Positions 37,319-45,822 of a DNA stretch of 64,000 nucleotides are shown here, piece by piece. The DNA is from Arthrobacter terricola (GTDB lineage Bacteria; Actinomycetota; Actinomycetes; Actinomycetales; Micrococcaceae): the NCBI RefSeq assembly GCF_004354015.1, contig NZ_SMRU01000012.1, positions 62,001 to 126,000 of the forward strand. Reading direction: 5' to 3'. A model generated the notes under the pieces. The model was not told the DNA's origin, did not search any database, and worked only from the letters and a program-made list of their open reading frames with translations. Within the stretch, counting starts at the first letter, position 1; every line of letters starts with the position of its first letter. The translations under genes were made by a program, and so were the position numbers.

Positions 37319-39040
37319 TTAGCCGCAGTATGCGCCAGTGGATGCGCTATGCACCAGCTTGGCGTATTTGGCAAGCACTCCCTTGGTGAACTTCGCCGGA
37401 AGGGGCTCCCAGCCTTGCTTGCGCGATTCGAGCTCTGCTTCGTCTACGAGGAGGTCGAACGAACGGGCAGCAATATCCACCCGGATGCGGTCCCCGTCCT
37501 TCACGAAGGCGATCGGGCCGCCGTCGACCGCTTCCGGCGCAACGTGACCAATGCAGAGACCGGTAGTGCCCCCCGAGAAGCGGCCGTCCGTCAGGAGCAG
37601 GACGTCCTTGCCAAGCCCGGCACCCTTGATGGCACCGGTGATTGCAAGCATCTCCCGCATTCCAGGCCCGCCCTTCGGCCCTTCATACCGGATCACTACG
37701 ACGTCGCCGGCCTTGATCTCACCGTTGTCAAGCGCATCGAGGGCACCTTGTTCACGCTCGAAAACGCGGGCTGTGCCTTCAAACACATCGGCGTCGAAAC
37801 CGGCGCTCTTGACCACGGCACCTTCCGGCGCCATGGAACCGTGCAGGATGGTGATGCCGCCGGTCTTGTGGATCGGGTTGTCCAGGGCGCGAAGGATCTT
37901 GCCGTCGAGGTCCGGCGGGTTGATGGCGGCCAGGTTCTCGGCAAGGGTCTTGCCGGTCACGGTGAGGCAATCGCCGTGCAGCAGCCCGGCGTCGAGCAGT
38001 GCTCGCATGATGACCGGCACGCCGCCGATCTTGTCGACGTCGGTCATCACGTAGCGGCCGAATGGCTTGAGGTCGCCCAGGTGCGGGATCTTGTCGCCGA
38101 CGCGGTTGAAGTCGTCCAAGGTCAATTCGACGTTCGCCTCACGGGCGATCGCGAGCAAGTGGAGGACGGCGTTGGTGGAACCGCCGAAGGCCATGGTGAC
38201 CGCGATGGCGTTTTCGAACGCCTTCTTGGTCATGATGTCCCGCGCCGTAATGCCGAGGCGGAGCAGGTTGACCACCGCTTCGCCGGACTTGCGTGCAAAA
38301 TCATCACGACGGCGGTCTGCCGACGGTGGCGCTGCGGAACCCGGCAGGGACATGCCAAGGGCTTCGCCGATGCACGCCATGGTGTTGGCCGTGTACATGC
38401 CGCCGCACGCACCCTCACCCGGACAGATCGCCTTTTCGATCCGGTCCAGGTCCTCGCGGCTCATCTTGCCTGCCGCGCACGCGCCAACGGCTTCGAAGGC
38501 GTCGATGAGCGTGACTTCCTTCTCGGAGCCGTCCTCAAGCTTGACCCAGCCCGGCATGATGGAGCCCGCGTAGAGGAAGACGCTGGCGAGGTCGAGGCGC
38601 GCGGCCGCCATCAGCATTCCCGGCAGGGATTTGTCACAACCGGCGAGCAGGACGGAACCGTCGATGCGTTCGGCTTGCATGACCGTTTCGACGGAGTCGG
38701 CGATGACTTCGCGGGAAACGAGCGAAAAGTGCATGCCCTCGTGTCCCATCGAAATACCGTCGGAAACGGAAATTGTTCCGAATTGCATCGGGAAACCGCC
38801 ACCGGCGTGAACGCCTTCCTTGGCTCCTTGGGCAAGTCGGTTGAGGGAAAGGTTGCAGGGCGTGATTTCGTTCCACGAACTCGCGACGCCGATTTGGGGC
38901 TTTGCGAAGTCGTCGTCGCCCATGCCTACTGCCCGGAACATTCCGCGCGCCGGGGCGGCGTGTATGCCGTCCGTTACAACCCGGCTCCGTGGCTTGATGT
39001 CAGGCTTGCTGTCAGTCGCACTTGGGGTTTGGTCACTCAT
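37319..39040 (-). CDS. ilvD: Dihydroxy-acid dehydratase
   Basis: IlvD removes water from dihydroxy-isovalerate and -methylvalerate to give the oxo acids used by IlvE and LeuA. This 573-residue protein has cluster-ligand motifs [31 protein letters not shown] and [11 protein letters not shown], with metal-binding residues in DARS/GFSG-like segments ([18 protein letters not shown]). I chose the ATG at 39040 because conserved sequence starts a few residues on. It is upstream of ilvBNC on the same strand but separated by 134 bases and the leader, so it may have its own promoter, in the divergent gap with the sunset-domain gene. Confidence 0.96.
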   Translation of the reverse strand: MSDQTPSATDSKPDIKPRSRVVTDGIHAAPARGMFRAVGMGDDDFAKPQIGVASSWNEITPCNLSLNRLAQGAKEGVHAGGGFPMQFGTISVSDGISMGHEGMHFSLVSREVIADSVETVMQAERIDGSVLLAGCDKSLPGMLMAAARLDLASVFLYAGSIMPGWVKLEDGSEKEVTLIDAFEAVGACAAGKMSREDLDRIEKAICPGEGACGGMYTANTMACIGEALGMSLPGSAAPPSADRRRDDFARKSGEAVVNLLRLGITARDIMTKKAFENAIAVTMAFGGSTNAVLHLLAIAREANVELTLDDFNRVGDKIPHLGDLKPFGRYVMTDVDKIGGVPVIMRALLDAGLLHGDCLTVTGKTLAENLAAINPPDLDGKILRALDNPIHKTGGITILHGSMAPEGAVVKSAGFDADVFEGTARVFEREQGALDALDNGEIKAGDVVVIRYEGPKGGPGMREMLAITGAIKGAGLGKDVLLLTDGRFSGGTTGLCIGHVAPEAVDGGPIAFVKDGDRIRVDIAARSFDLLVDEAELESRKQGWEPLPAKFTKGVLAKYAKLVHSASTGAYCG

Positions 39041-39262
39041 GGGCACGAGTCTATGGCGCTTGGCTCCAGCTAACGAGCATGCCCGGGGAATTAATGCAAA
39101 TTCGGCCAATTTCCGTCAATGTTTCATTCGCAGGCAGAAGGTCCGTTCCGCTTCGGGAAACACATTGCTGCTTGACCGCCATTGACAAAGCTAGACAGCC
39201 CCCTGACACGCACGTAACGTCAAATTACGACAACTGCGCCACTCGAACAGAAGGGCTCCTCC

Positions 39263-40285
39263 ATGGATTGGTTGATCTGGGCCATCGTTATTGTGTTGAT
39301 CGTCGCGATTGCATGGTGGCTCTTGAGCCGCAATAACGCGAAAACATCACAAGCAGGCACCACCACCCCGCCATCGCCGTCGCCAACCGCTGCATCCCCG
39401 CAAATGGACTCCACCACCGCGGCGTTGACGGGCTCCGCTCCCCTGCTGGGAACGGCAGTCCCCTCCGAACAAGCCCTCGACGAGACGCGTCCCGCCCAAA
39501 AAGCAGCGGACGCAGAACCGCAGGTCGAACCCCAGGCCGAGCCGAAGGGGACGCAACAGGACGGATTCGACGTCGACGATTGGGAGGGGCCTGACGGAGC
39601 CGCGGAATCCAGAACGGTAGCTCCCACGGAAGAACCACTTGCCGGAATGGTCGGTGAAGAACCCGTCATCGAAGAGCCCCAGCTCGACGAACCAGTCCTG
39701 TCCGAAAGCGTTCCCGAACCGGCCACTTCTTCCGCGCCCGAACTGGAGCCCGAAGGACTCGAAGGAGGAGTCACTGCCGACGACGTCACCGCCGCGGATT
39801 CCGGCCCCTCCGGAAGCACGATGAACGGGGCGGCTCCTGCCGGCACCGCTTCTGCGACCGACACCGCATCTTCTGCGAACGCAGCGCAACAGGCCGACAG
39901 CGCCGAATGGGAAGCCACCTGGAGCGAAGGGAGTGCTCCTGCGGCGCCCGTCCACCATCGGGAGTACACCGAACCCCACGCCCCGACGCTTCCCGGCGCG
40001 GAAACCGCAGCGGCGGAGACGGACGAACCGGCAACCGAGGGCGGTCAGGCCGCGTCCCTGGGTGGCCATCTCGCCGCGGACAAGCCATACGGTGAGGGTT
40101 CTGCAGCTGCCGGTGCGGATGGCAGCGGACCCGAGGGCTACACCGTCAAAGGCAACGTGGACACCATGATCTACCACGATGAGGACAGCCCTGCTTACCA
40201 CGAGATCCAGGCCGGGGTCTGGTTCATTTCAAGCGCCCATGCCGAGGCCGCCGGATTCCGGCCGCCACGGAGAAGCCGCCGCTGA
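39263..40285 (+). CDS. Membrane protein with C-terminal sunset domain (ArfC-like)
   Basis: This 340-residue protein has one N-terminal transmembrane helix (about 3-22, WLIWAIVIVLIVAIAWWLL), a long acidic, Ala/Glu/Pro-rich low-complexity region with almost no predicted fold (about 25-285), and a small C-terminal domain (GYTVKGNVDTMIYHDEDSPAY ... GVWFISSAHAEAAGFR) that matches the sunset domain. This is the layout of ArfC, the accessory protein of the OmpA-like ArfA of mycobacteria, though no ArfA is near, so its partner is unknown. It is divergent from ilvD and followed by a terminator. Confidence 0.6.
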   Translation: MDWLIWAIVIVLIVAIAWWLLSRNNAKTSQAGTTTPPSPSPTAASPQMDSTTAALTGSAPLLGTAVPSEQALDETRPAQKAADAEPQVEPQAEPKGTQQDGFDVDDWEGPDGAAESRTVAPTEEPLAGMVGEEPVIEEPQLDEPVLSESVPEPATSSAPELEPEGLEGGVTADDVTAADSGPSGSTMNGAAPAGTASATDTASSANAAQQADSAEWEATWSEGSAPAAPVHHREYTEPHAPTLPGAETAAAETDEPATEGGQAASLGGHLAADKPYGEGSAAAGADGSGPEGYTVKGNVDTMIYHDEDSPAYHEIQAGVWFISSAHAEAAGFRPPRRSRR

Positions 40286-40308
40286 ACAGCTCGGCCACGA
40301 AACAGGCG

Positions 40309-40346
40309 AAGGCGGGATCCCGGAGCATTCTCCGGCCCCGCCTTTT
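40309..40346 (+). terminator. Terminator after the sunset-domain gene
   Basis: Arms AAGGCGGG/CCCGCCTT and GGAG/CTCC pair around CATT and are followed by a TTTT run, about 25 bases after the gene's stop. Confidence 0.75.
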
Positions 40347-40604
40347 GCTTGTTGATTCACGCCTCGGTGCCCGCGGCTTGTTTCCTGTCCCGGCCCTTCA
40401 AGCGCCGGGGTCGGAAACAAGACCCGGGTCGGAAGGACGCGCAACAACCAAAACCCCGGTTTCGCGCCGCTTTTCAGGCACCTCCCGGAGGCACGGGAAC
40501 ACGCTCCATGTCGATTTCACACTTCGGCAAGTGTCGTGTAGAGTTACATGTCGTTGCGGAGATCAACGAGGAAGAAAATCCTGCCGAGATCACCATCAAC
40601 GAAC
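40347..40604. other. Intergenic region before tRNA-Lys
   Basis: No credible gene. The proximal 150 bases are a GC-rich low-information stretch. The end contains the tRNA-Lys promoter at 40516-40544, with an ACACTT/AAGTGT hairpin in the spacer. Confidence 0.6.
40516..40544 (+). promoter_or_regulatory. Promoter for the tRNA-Lys pair
   Basis: TTCACA (-35, 40516-40521) and TAGAGT (-10, 40539-40544) are 17 bases apart, about 60 bases before the first tRNA-Lys. The -10 hexamer is identical to the one proposed before the tRNA-Gln/Glu pair. Confidence 0.65.
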
Positions 40605-40677
40605 GCACCTCTAGCTCAATTGGCAGAGCAATTGACTCTTAATCAATGGGTTCCGGGTTCAAGTCCCGGGGGGTGCA
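40605..40677 (+). tRNA. tRNA-Lys (CTT), copy 1
   Basis: A 73-base cloverleaf with acceptor GCACCTC/GGGGTGC and discriminator A, anticodon CTT in loop between TTGA/TCAA stems, and T-arm CCGGGTTCAAGTCCCGG. CCA is encoded (40678-40680), unlike the other tRNAs in the window. It is identical to copy 2 over all 76 bases. Confidence 0.96.
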
Positions 40678-40689
40678 CCAAGGGAAGGG

Positions 40690-40722
40690 CCCTTGAACAG
40701 CTTCGGCTGCTCAAGGGTTATT
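40690..40722 (+). terminator. Hairpin after tRNA-Lys copy 1
   Basis: CCCTTGA (40690-40696) pairs with TCAAGGG (40711-40717), with an inner AGC/GCT pair around a TTCG loop and TTATTT following. It is weaker than the copy 2 terminator, so some transcripts may continue into copy 2. Confidence 0.75.
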
Positions 40723-40749
40723 TCTTTGCGTTGTGAGCAACAAACAATT

Positions 40750-40822
40750 GCACCTCTAGCTCAATTGGCAGAGCAATTGACTCTTAATCAATGGGTTCCG
40801 GGTTCAAGTCCCGGGGGGTGCA
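40750..40822 (+). tRNA. tRNA-Lys (CTT), copy 2
   Basis: Identical to copy 1, with CCA encoded (40823-40825). It lies 69 bases after copy 1, with a separate terminator of different sequence. No promoter is obvious in the short gap, so it may depend on read-through from copy 1. Confidence 0.96.
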
Positions 40823-40830
40823 CCAAGGGA

Positions 40831-40873
40831 AAAGATCCTTGGAAGGTTGAATGGCCTTCCAAGGATCTTTTTT
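40831..40873 (+). terminator. Terminator after tRNA-Lys copy 2
   Basis: Perfect 16-base arms AAAGATCCTTGGAAGG and CCTTCCAAGGATCTTT (40831-40846 and 40855-40870) with a six-T run at the end. Confidence 0.92.
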
Positions 40874-41037
40874 GCATTCACAACAAGCTGGAGTTTGCGC
40901 GCCGGGCGAAAGGTACCGACGACGGCGCCAGCCACCTGCCGTCGGGACGGAACCGTTGGAGAGGGAGCACCGCCGTCGGGACCTGCGCGCCTTCGCAACA
41001 GGAGCAGCGCCGCGACAAGTGCGGCGGCGAATGGAAG

Positions 41038-41535
41038 CTAAGACCCCGAGGGGGAGATGTCGACGGGTGCCACTCCGGGGTCCGCGGCGGCGATGATCTC
41101 CTTCGCGGCATCCGAAGAATGGTTGTTCGCCAATTCGCGCACCAGGGCCTGGAGTTCGCGGCGCAATTTCTCGGTATCCACTGGAACCGGCGCAAGCACT
41201 TCGAGCTCGAGTCTGCTGGCAAGGCCCAGCGTGCGCTCTCCCTCTTCAGTCAGGCTCACTACCTGGCTACGGCGGTCGGAGAGGCTGCGCGTGCGGCTGA
41301 TGTGTCCGTGGACTTCCAACCTCGCAAGGGTCTTGCCCATCGTCTGGGCTTGAACCTGGATAATCTGGGCGAGCATCGTCTGGGTGGTGGGTCCCTTGAC
41401 GGCGAGTACTTCCATGACAATGACCCCTGCATGGGTCAGACCCATGCCGCGGAGTTTCTCGTTCCATGCGTGCTCCACAAGGCGCGCCGCAGTGGAGAGC
41501 AGACGCCCGGTGGGCCAGCGTTCCATATCGGGCAT
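41038..41535 (-). CDS. MarR-family regulator (divergent to peroxiredoxin)
   Basis: This 165-residue winged-helix protein has the MarR layout: LLSTAARLVEHAWNEKLRGMGLTHAG in the dimer helix, TTQTMLAQIIQVQAQTMGKTLARLEVHGHISRTRSLSDRR containing HTH and wing, then a long C-terminal helix. It carries no Cys in its sequence, so a thiol switch like OhrR is unlikely. The start is ATG 41535, or ATG 41526 nine bases on. It faces the peroxiredoxin gene across about 110 bases, so it may repress that gene; the target is inferred from position. Confidence 0.78.
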   Translation of the reverse strand: MPDMERWPTGRLLSTAARLVEHAWNEKLRGMGLTHAGVIVMEVLAVKGPTTQTMLAQIIQVQAQTMGKTLARLEVHGHISRTRSLSDRRSQVVSLTEEGERTLGLASRLELEVLAPVPVDTEKLRRELQALVRELANNHSSDAAKEIIAAADPGVAPVDISPSGS

Positions 41536-41645
41536 AAGGGCCAGTATATCGGTCGCACAGCTCCTCGCTGGCGCGGGCGCAGATTCGTGAAGCAAGCCAG
41601 GTGTCACTAAGCTTGGTGGTCGCGAATGTTAGCAAGGAGCACACC

Positions 41646-42119
41646 ATGGCTGAACGGCTTGCCGCGGGCGATACCGCCCCGGATTTCACCCTCAAAGACC
41701 ACACTGGCCGCGACGTCAGCTTGGCCTCGTATCGTGGCCGCAGCACGGTGGTCTACTTCTATCCAGCGGCATCCACTCCGGCATGTGCGAAACAGGCCTG
41801 CGACTTCCGTGATTCGCTGGCAAGCCTGCAGGCTGCGGGCTACGAGGTAATCGGTGTATCCCCGGACCCGGTGGAAGACCTGGCGAAGTTCGTCGACGAA
41901 GAATCACTCACATTTCCCTTATTGTCCGACGAAGGACACCAGGTTGCCGACGCCTACGCGGCTTGGGGCGAAAAGAAGAACTACGGTCGGACCTACGAGG
42001 GCCTGATCAGGTCGACCATCGTGGTGGACCCCGACGGGAAGGTCGCCGTGGCCCAGTACAACGTGCGGGCCACCGGACACGTCGCGAAACTCCGCAGGGA
42101 CCTCAAGCTCGACAAGTGA
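41646..42119 (+). CDS. bcp: Thioredoxin-dependent peroxiredoxin (BCP/PrxQ type)
   Basis: This 157-residue peroxiredoxin reduces hydrogen peroxide or lipid hydroperoxides with thioredoxin. It has GDTAPDFTLKDHTGRDVSLASYRG, and the site YFYPAASTPACAKQACDFRD, which carries the peroxidatic Cys and a second Cys five residues later, the pattern of atypical two-Cys PrxQ enzymes. The start ATG at 41646 has AAGGAG at good spacing. It is divergent from a MarR-type gene. Confidence 0.92.
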   Translation: MAERLAAGDTAPDFTLKDHTGRDVSLASYRGRSTVVYFYPAASTPACAKQACDFRDSLASLQAAGYEVIGVSPDPVEDLAKFVDEESLTFPLLSDEGHQVADAYAAWGEKKNYGRTYEGLIRSTIVVDPDGKVAVAQYNVRATGHVAKLRRDLKLDK

Positions 42120-42288
42120 CCCCTCCCGCTCGAGTTTGTGTACACGTCCCACCCTTTAAGAGGGTTTGTAACGGGTGTTAGCTGTACTCAAACTCCATGG
42201 GGTGGGGGTGGTCTGCGGTGCAGCGGAGCACGGGTAGACTGGAGGCCGGTATACGCGGGACGCACGATCGAGCCCCGGTACCAGCCTG

Positions 42289-42370
42289 GCGCGAGTGGTG
42301 AAATTGGCAGACACGCAGGATTTAGGTTCCTGTGCCTTCGGGCGTGGGGGTTCAAGTCCCCCCTTGCGCA
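42289..42370 (+). tRNA. tRNA-Leu (TAG)
   Basis: An 82-base class II tRNA: acceptor GCGCGAG/CTTGCGC plus A, long variable arm (TGCCTTCGGGCGT), anticodon TAG in CAGGA/TCCTG stem, T-arm GGGGGTTCAAGTCCCCC. CCA is not encoded. A short terminator follows. Confidence 0.95.
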
Positions 42371-42379
42371 CATTGTTGG

Positions 42380-42408
42380 AAGTGCCCCGGTCCTGGACCG
42401 GGGCACTT
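42380..42408 (+). terminator. Terminator after tRNA-Leu
   Basis: Fourteen-base arms AAGTGCCCCGGTCC and GGACCGGGGCACTT meet at a single T, so a tight loop of 3-5 bases is expected. CGTTTTC follows. Confidence 0.85.
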
Positions 42409-42506
42409 CGCGTTTTCAGCCTGGACTCAGGGCCCTGAACTAGACTGGACTGCGGTCCGGCTGCCACGGGCCCTCAACCCGTCCGAACTGCCTTGAGGGG
42501 ACAAGA

Positions 42507-44174
42507 GTGGTAAGCAGCAAGCTTCGCCGAACCATGCTACAAATCGGCGCAGGCCTACTGGCCGTGGCCCTGACCTCGTGCACAGCTACCACCGGACCGG
42601 CACCATCGACGTCGTCGTCGGGTGATGTCCAGGCACCACCAAGCAAGACGTTCAACTTCGGTACGCCGTCCATGCCGCTGGGCCTGGATCCGGCACTCAC
42701 GAGCGACTCCGAGTCCTACCGCATCACAAGGCAGGTCATGGAGGGCCTCGTCGGGGTTGATCCTGCGACAGGCCAGCCGACGCCTTTGCTCGCCACCTCG
42801 TGGTCGCAAGGGAGCGACGGACTCAGTTACGACTTCACCCTGCGCAGCAAGGTCACTTTCCAGGATGGAACCGCGTTCGACGCGGCGGCTGTCTGCACCA
42901 ATTTCAACCGTTGGTTCAATTTCCCCGCGACCGTCCGCCAGCAGGTGTCCGCGATCCCCTTCGAGAGCGTCTTCAAGTACTTCGCGGACGATGCTCCCCT
43001 CTCCATCTACAAAAGCTGCAAGGCCGTCTCGACAGACCACGTCACGATCAACCTGGCAAAGCCGTTCACCGGATTCCTCCAGGCGTTGACGCTGCCGGCG
43101 TTCGCCATGTCTTCTCCGAAAGCCATGGCGGACGGCAAGGCAGACATCCTGGACCAGAAGCTGGCCGGACAACCGGCGTCGAGCTACGCTTCCCATCCCG
43201 TGGGCACGGGACCGTACACGTTTACCTCCTGGGGCAAGGACCGCATCACCCTCACGAGTTACAAGGGCTACTGGGGCAACCGCGGACAGATCGAGACGGT
43301 CAACTTCATTCCCTTCGACTATCCGCAGACCGAGCTTCAAGCACTCCTCGCGGGCAAGATCGACGGCTACGACCTTGTCACCGCCGGCACCTTCGACCAG
43401 TTGGTCAAGAAGGGCATGCAAATTGTCCAGCGGGATCCGTTCTCCGTGATGTACCTGGGAATCAACCAGTCAGTAGCACCGCTGGACAACCTCCAAGTCC
43501 GCCAGGCGATCGAGATGGCGATCGACAAAGACACGCTCATCCATAAGTTCTTCATCGACAACACCGCGCCGGCTTCGCAATTCGTTCCGCCAAAGCTGAG
43601 CGGGTTCAACAACAACGCGCCTTCGTTGGGATATGACCCGGACAAGGCCAAGCAGTTGCTCGCCAAGGCCGGCTACAAGGGCGAAGAAATCAAGTTCTAC
43701 TACCCCCTCAACGTCACGCGCGCCTACATGCCCACGCCGGAAAAGATCTATGCGGAAATCAGCGCCGAACTGACCGCCGTCGGGCTCAACATCAAACCGG
43801 TACCGGTCCCCTGGGACCAGGGATACCTCGAGAAGGTCCAGTCCCCCGGCGACCATGGGCTCCACCTGCTGGGCCTCAACGGTTCCTACTCCGACCCGGA
43901 CAACTTCGTGAGTACGCTTTTCGGCGAAAACAACGGTGAGTTCGGCTACAGCGATCCCCAGGTGTTCTCGAAGATCGACCGCGCCCGCGGGCTCCCCGAC
44001 GGTTCCGACCGCAACTCGCAGTACCAGACCATCAACAACCAGATCGCCGCGACGGTCCCGGCCGTCCCGATCGCTTTCCCCATCTCCGCTTTGGCCCTCT
44101 CCGACCGCGTCGAAAAGTACCCCGCCTCGCCAGTCTTAAACGAAGTTTTTACAAACGTTCGCCTGAAGTCTTGA
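42507..44174 (+). CDS. Peptide-type ABC substrate-binding lipoprotein (SBP family 5)
   Basis: This 555-residue protein has a signal peptide with lipobox (ALTSC), so it is tethered outside the membrane. The body is an SBP_bac_5 (DppA/OppA/NikA-type) fold: FGTPSMPLGLDPALTSDSESYRITRQVMEGL, LLATSWSQGSDGLSYDFTLRSKVTFQDGTAFDA, HPVGTGPYTFTSWGKD, and the C-terminal ALSDRVEKY. Usual ligands are di- or oligopeptides or nickel. No permease or ATPase gene is nearby, so it works with a transporter encoded elsewhere or has another use. The GTG at 42507 has GAGGGG upstream. Confidence 0.88.
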   Translation: MVSSKLRRTMLQIGAGLLAVALTSCTATTGPAPSTSSSGDVQAPPSKTFNFGTPSMPLGLDPALTSDSESYRITRQVMEGLVGVDPATGQPTPLLATSWSQGSDGLSYDFTLRSKVTFQDGTAFDAAAVCTNFNRWFNFPATVRQQVSAIPFESVFKYFADDAPLSIYKSCKAVSTDHVTINLAKPFTGFLQALTLPAFAMSSPKAMADGKADILDQKLAGQPASSYASHPVGTGPYTFTSWGKDRITLTSYKGYWGNRGQIETVNFIPFDYPQTELQALLAGKIDGYDLVTAGTFDQLVKKGMQIVQRDPFSVMYLGINQSVAPLDNLQVRQAIEMAIDKDTLIHKFFIDNTAPASQFVPPKLSGFNNNAPSLGYDPDKAKQLLAKAGYKGEEIKFYYPLNVTRAYMPTPEKIYAEISAELTAVGLNIKPVPVPWDQGYLEKVQSPGDHGLHLLGLNGSYSDPDNFVSTLFGENNGEFGYSDPQVFSKIDRARGLPDGSDRNSQYQTINNQIAATVPAVPIAFPISALALSDRVEKYPASPVLNEVFTNVRLKS

Positions 44175-44253
44175 CGATCCGCCGCAATTTCAGTTATGTG
44201 CCACCGCGGGGATATTCTGTGACAGCCAGTGCCGCCGCTATCGGAGATAGATC

Positions 44254-45759
44254 GTGACCTTCATTTCCAAGACAAACCACGCTGACGTCGTCCTTATTGG
44301 GGGCGGAATCATGAGCGCAACCCTGGGCGCTTTCATCAAGCAACTCGAACCCAACTGGACCATCTCCCTTTTCGAGCAGCTCGACGAAGCCGGCCTTGAA
44401 AGCTCCGGCCCGTGGAACAACGCGGGAACCGGCCACGCCGCACTTTGTGAACTTAATTACTCCCCCGCGGCGAAGGACGGATCGGTCGACCCGTCCAAGG
44501 CCCTCCACATCAACGAGCAATTCCAGCTTTCCCGCCAGTTCTGGTCCCACCTCGTGGACAACAAACTGATCGGTTCCCCCAAGGGCTTCATCAACACGGT
44601 TCCGCACATGAGCTTTGTCATCGGCGACAAGCACGCGGACTTCCTCAAGACCAGATACGAGGCCCTCAAGCCCAACACCCTTTTCCGCAGCATGGAGTAC
44701 TCGGAGGACCAGGCCCAGATCGCCAAGTGGGCTCCACTGATCATCAAGGGCCGCGACGCCAAGCAGCGCGTCGCCGCCACCCGCGCGGCCGAGGGCACCG
44801 ACGTCGACTTCGGTGCCCTGACGCGTGAACTCACCACCTACCTCGCCAACAACGGCGTAGAGGTCAACTACGGGCACGACGTCACCAACATCAGCAGGGC
44901 GTCCGACGGCGGCTGGGACCTTTCGATCAAGTACCCGGCTTCCGGCGAGCACGGCCACATCCGCGCCAAGTTCGTCTTCGTGGGAGCCGGCGGCGGCGCC
45001 CTCCACCTGCTGCAGGCTTCGGGCATCCCCGAGAGCAAGGGATACGGCGGATTCCCGGTCTCGGGCCAGTTCTTCCGCTGCACCGACGAGTCCATCGCGG
45101 GCCAGCACAGCGCCAAGGTCTACGGCCAGGCTTCCGTGGGTGCCCCGCCCATGTCCGTCCCCCACTTGGATACCCGCTACGTCAACGGCAAGCGTTCACT
45201 CCTCTTCGGCCCCTACGCCGGGTTCTCCACGAACTTCCTGAAGTCCGGCAGCTACCTGGACCTTCCCTTGTCCATCCGCCCGGGCAACATCATCCCGATG
45301 CTCGCCGTGGCCAAGGACAACATGGACCTGACGGCCTACCTCATCAAGGAAGTGGCGAAGCGCCACGACGCCAAGGTCGAGGCGCTCCGTGAGTACTACC
45401 CGCAGGCTGAAGGCGGCAACTGGGAACTCATCACGGCCGGCCAGCGCGTGCAGATCATCAAGAAGGATTCGAAGAAGGGCGGCGTACTGCAGTTCGGCAC
45501 CGAAGTCATCACGGCCCGGGACGGGTCCATCGGCGCACTGCTCGGAGCTTCCCCGGGCGCTTCCACCGCAGTTCCGATCATGATCGAGATGCTGCAGCGC
45601 TCCTTCCCCAAGAACTTCAAGGGCTGGCAGTCCAAGCTCAAGGAAATGATGCCTGGCTACGGCGTCAAGCTCAACGACAACCCGGAGCTCGCCACCGAGC
45701 TGGAAGAGAGCACGGCCCGCTCCCTGCAGCTTGAGGCCGTCGACGCCGTCCAGCGCTAG
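44254..45759 (+). CDS. mqo: Malate:quinone oxidoreductase
   Basis: Mqo oxidises malate to oxaloacetate and passes electrons to the quinone pool at the inner membrane face, an FAD enzyme of the citric acid cycle. The 501-residue protein has [21 protein letters not shown] (dinucleotide-binding), [35 protein letters not shown] and [12 protein letters not shown], all typical. It starts at GTG 44254. It is followed by an RND permease after 63 bases on the same strand, with no obvious link. Confidence 0.97.
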   Translation: MTFISKTNHADVVLIGGGIMSATLGAFIKQLEPNWTISLFEQLDEAGLESSGPWNNAGTGHAALCELNYSPAAKDGSVDPSKALHINEQFQLSRQFWSHLVDNKLIGSPKGFINTVPHMSFVIGDKHADFLKTRYEALKPNTLFRSMEYSEDQAQIAKWAPLIIKGRDAKQRVAATRAAEGTDVDFGALTRELTTYLANNGVEVNYGHDVTNISRASDGGWDLSIKYPASGEHGHIRAKFVFVGAGGGALHLLQASGIPESKGYGGFPVSGQFFRCTDESIAGQHSAKVYGQASVGAPPMSVPHLDTRYVNGKRSLLFGPYAGFSTNFLKSGSYLDLPLSIRPGNIIPMLAVAKDNMDLTAYLIKEVAKRHDAKVEALREYYPQAEGGNWELITAGQRVQIIKKDSKKGGVLQFGTEVITARDGSIGALLGASPGASTAVPIMIEMLQRSFPKNFKGWQSKLKEMMPGYGVKLNDNPELATELEESTARSLQLEAVDAVQR

Positions 45760-45822
45760 CAACCGTCCTGGCTACGGCCGGTTCCCGACACGAGACAGAC
45801 CGTAGATCCAGGAGACAAGGCA

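Noticed and set aside
40605..40825. tRNA duplication as an integrative-element attachment pair
   Set aside because: Only 69 bases lie between the copies and no integrase is near, so it is a plain gene duplication.
42241..42289. tRNA-Leu promoter with TAGACT as -10
   Set aside because: No acceptable -35 at 16-18 bases upstream, so it was not listed.
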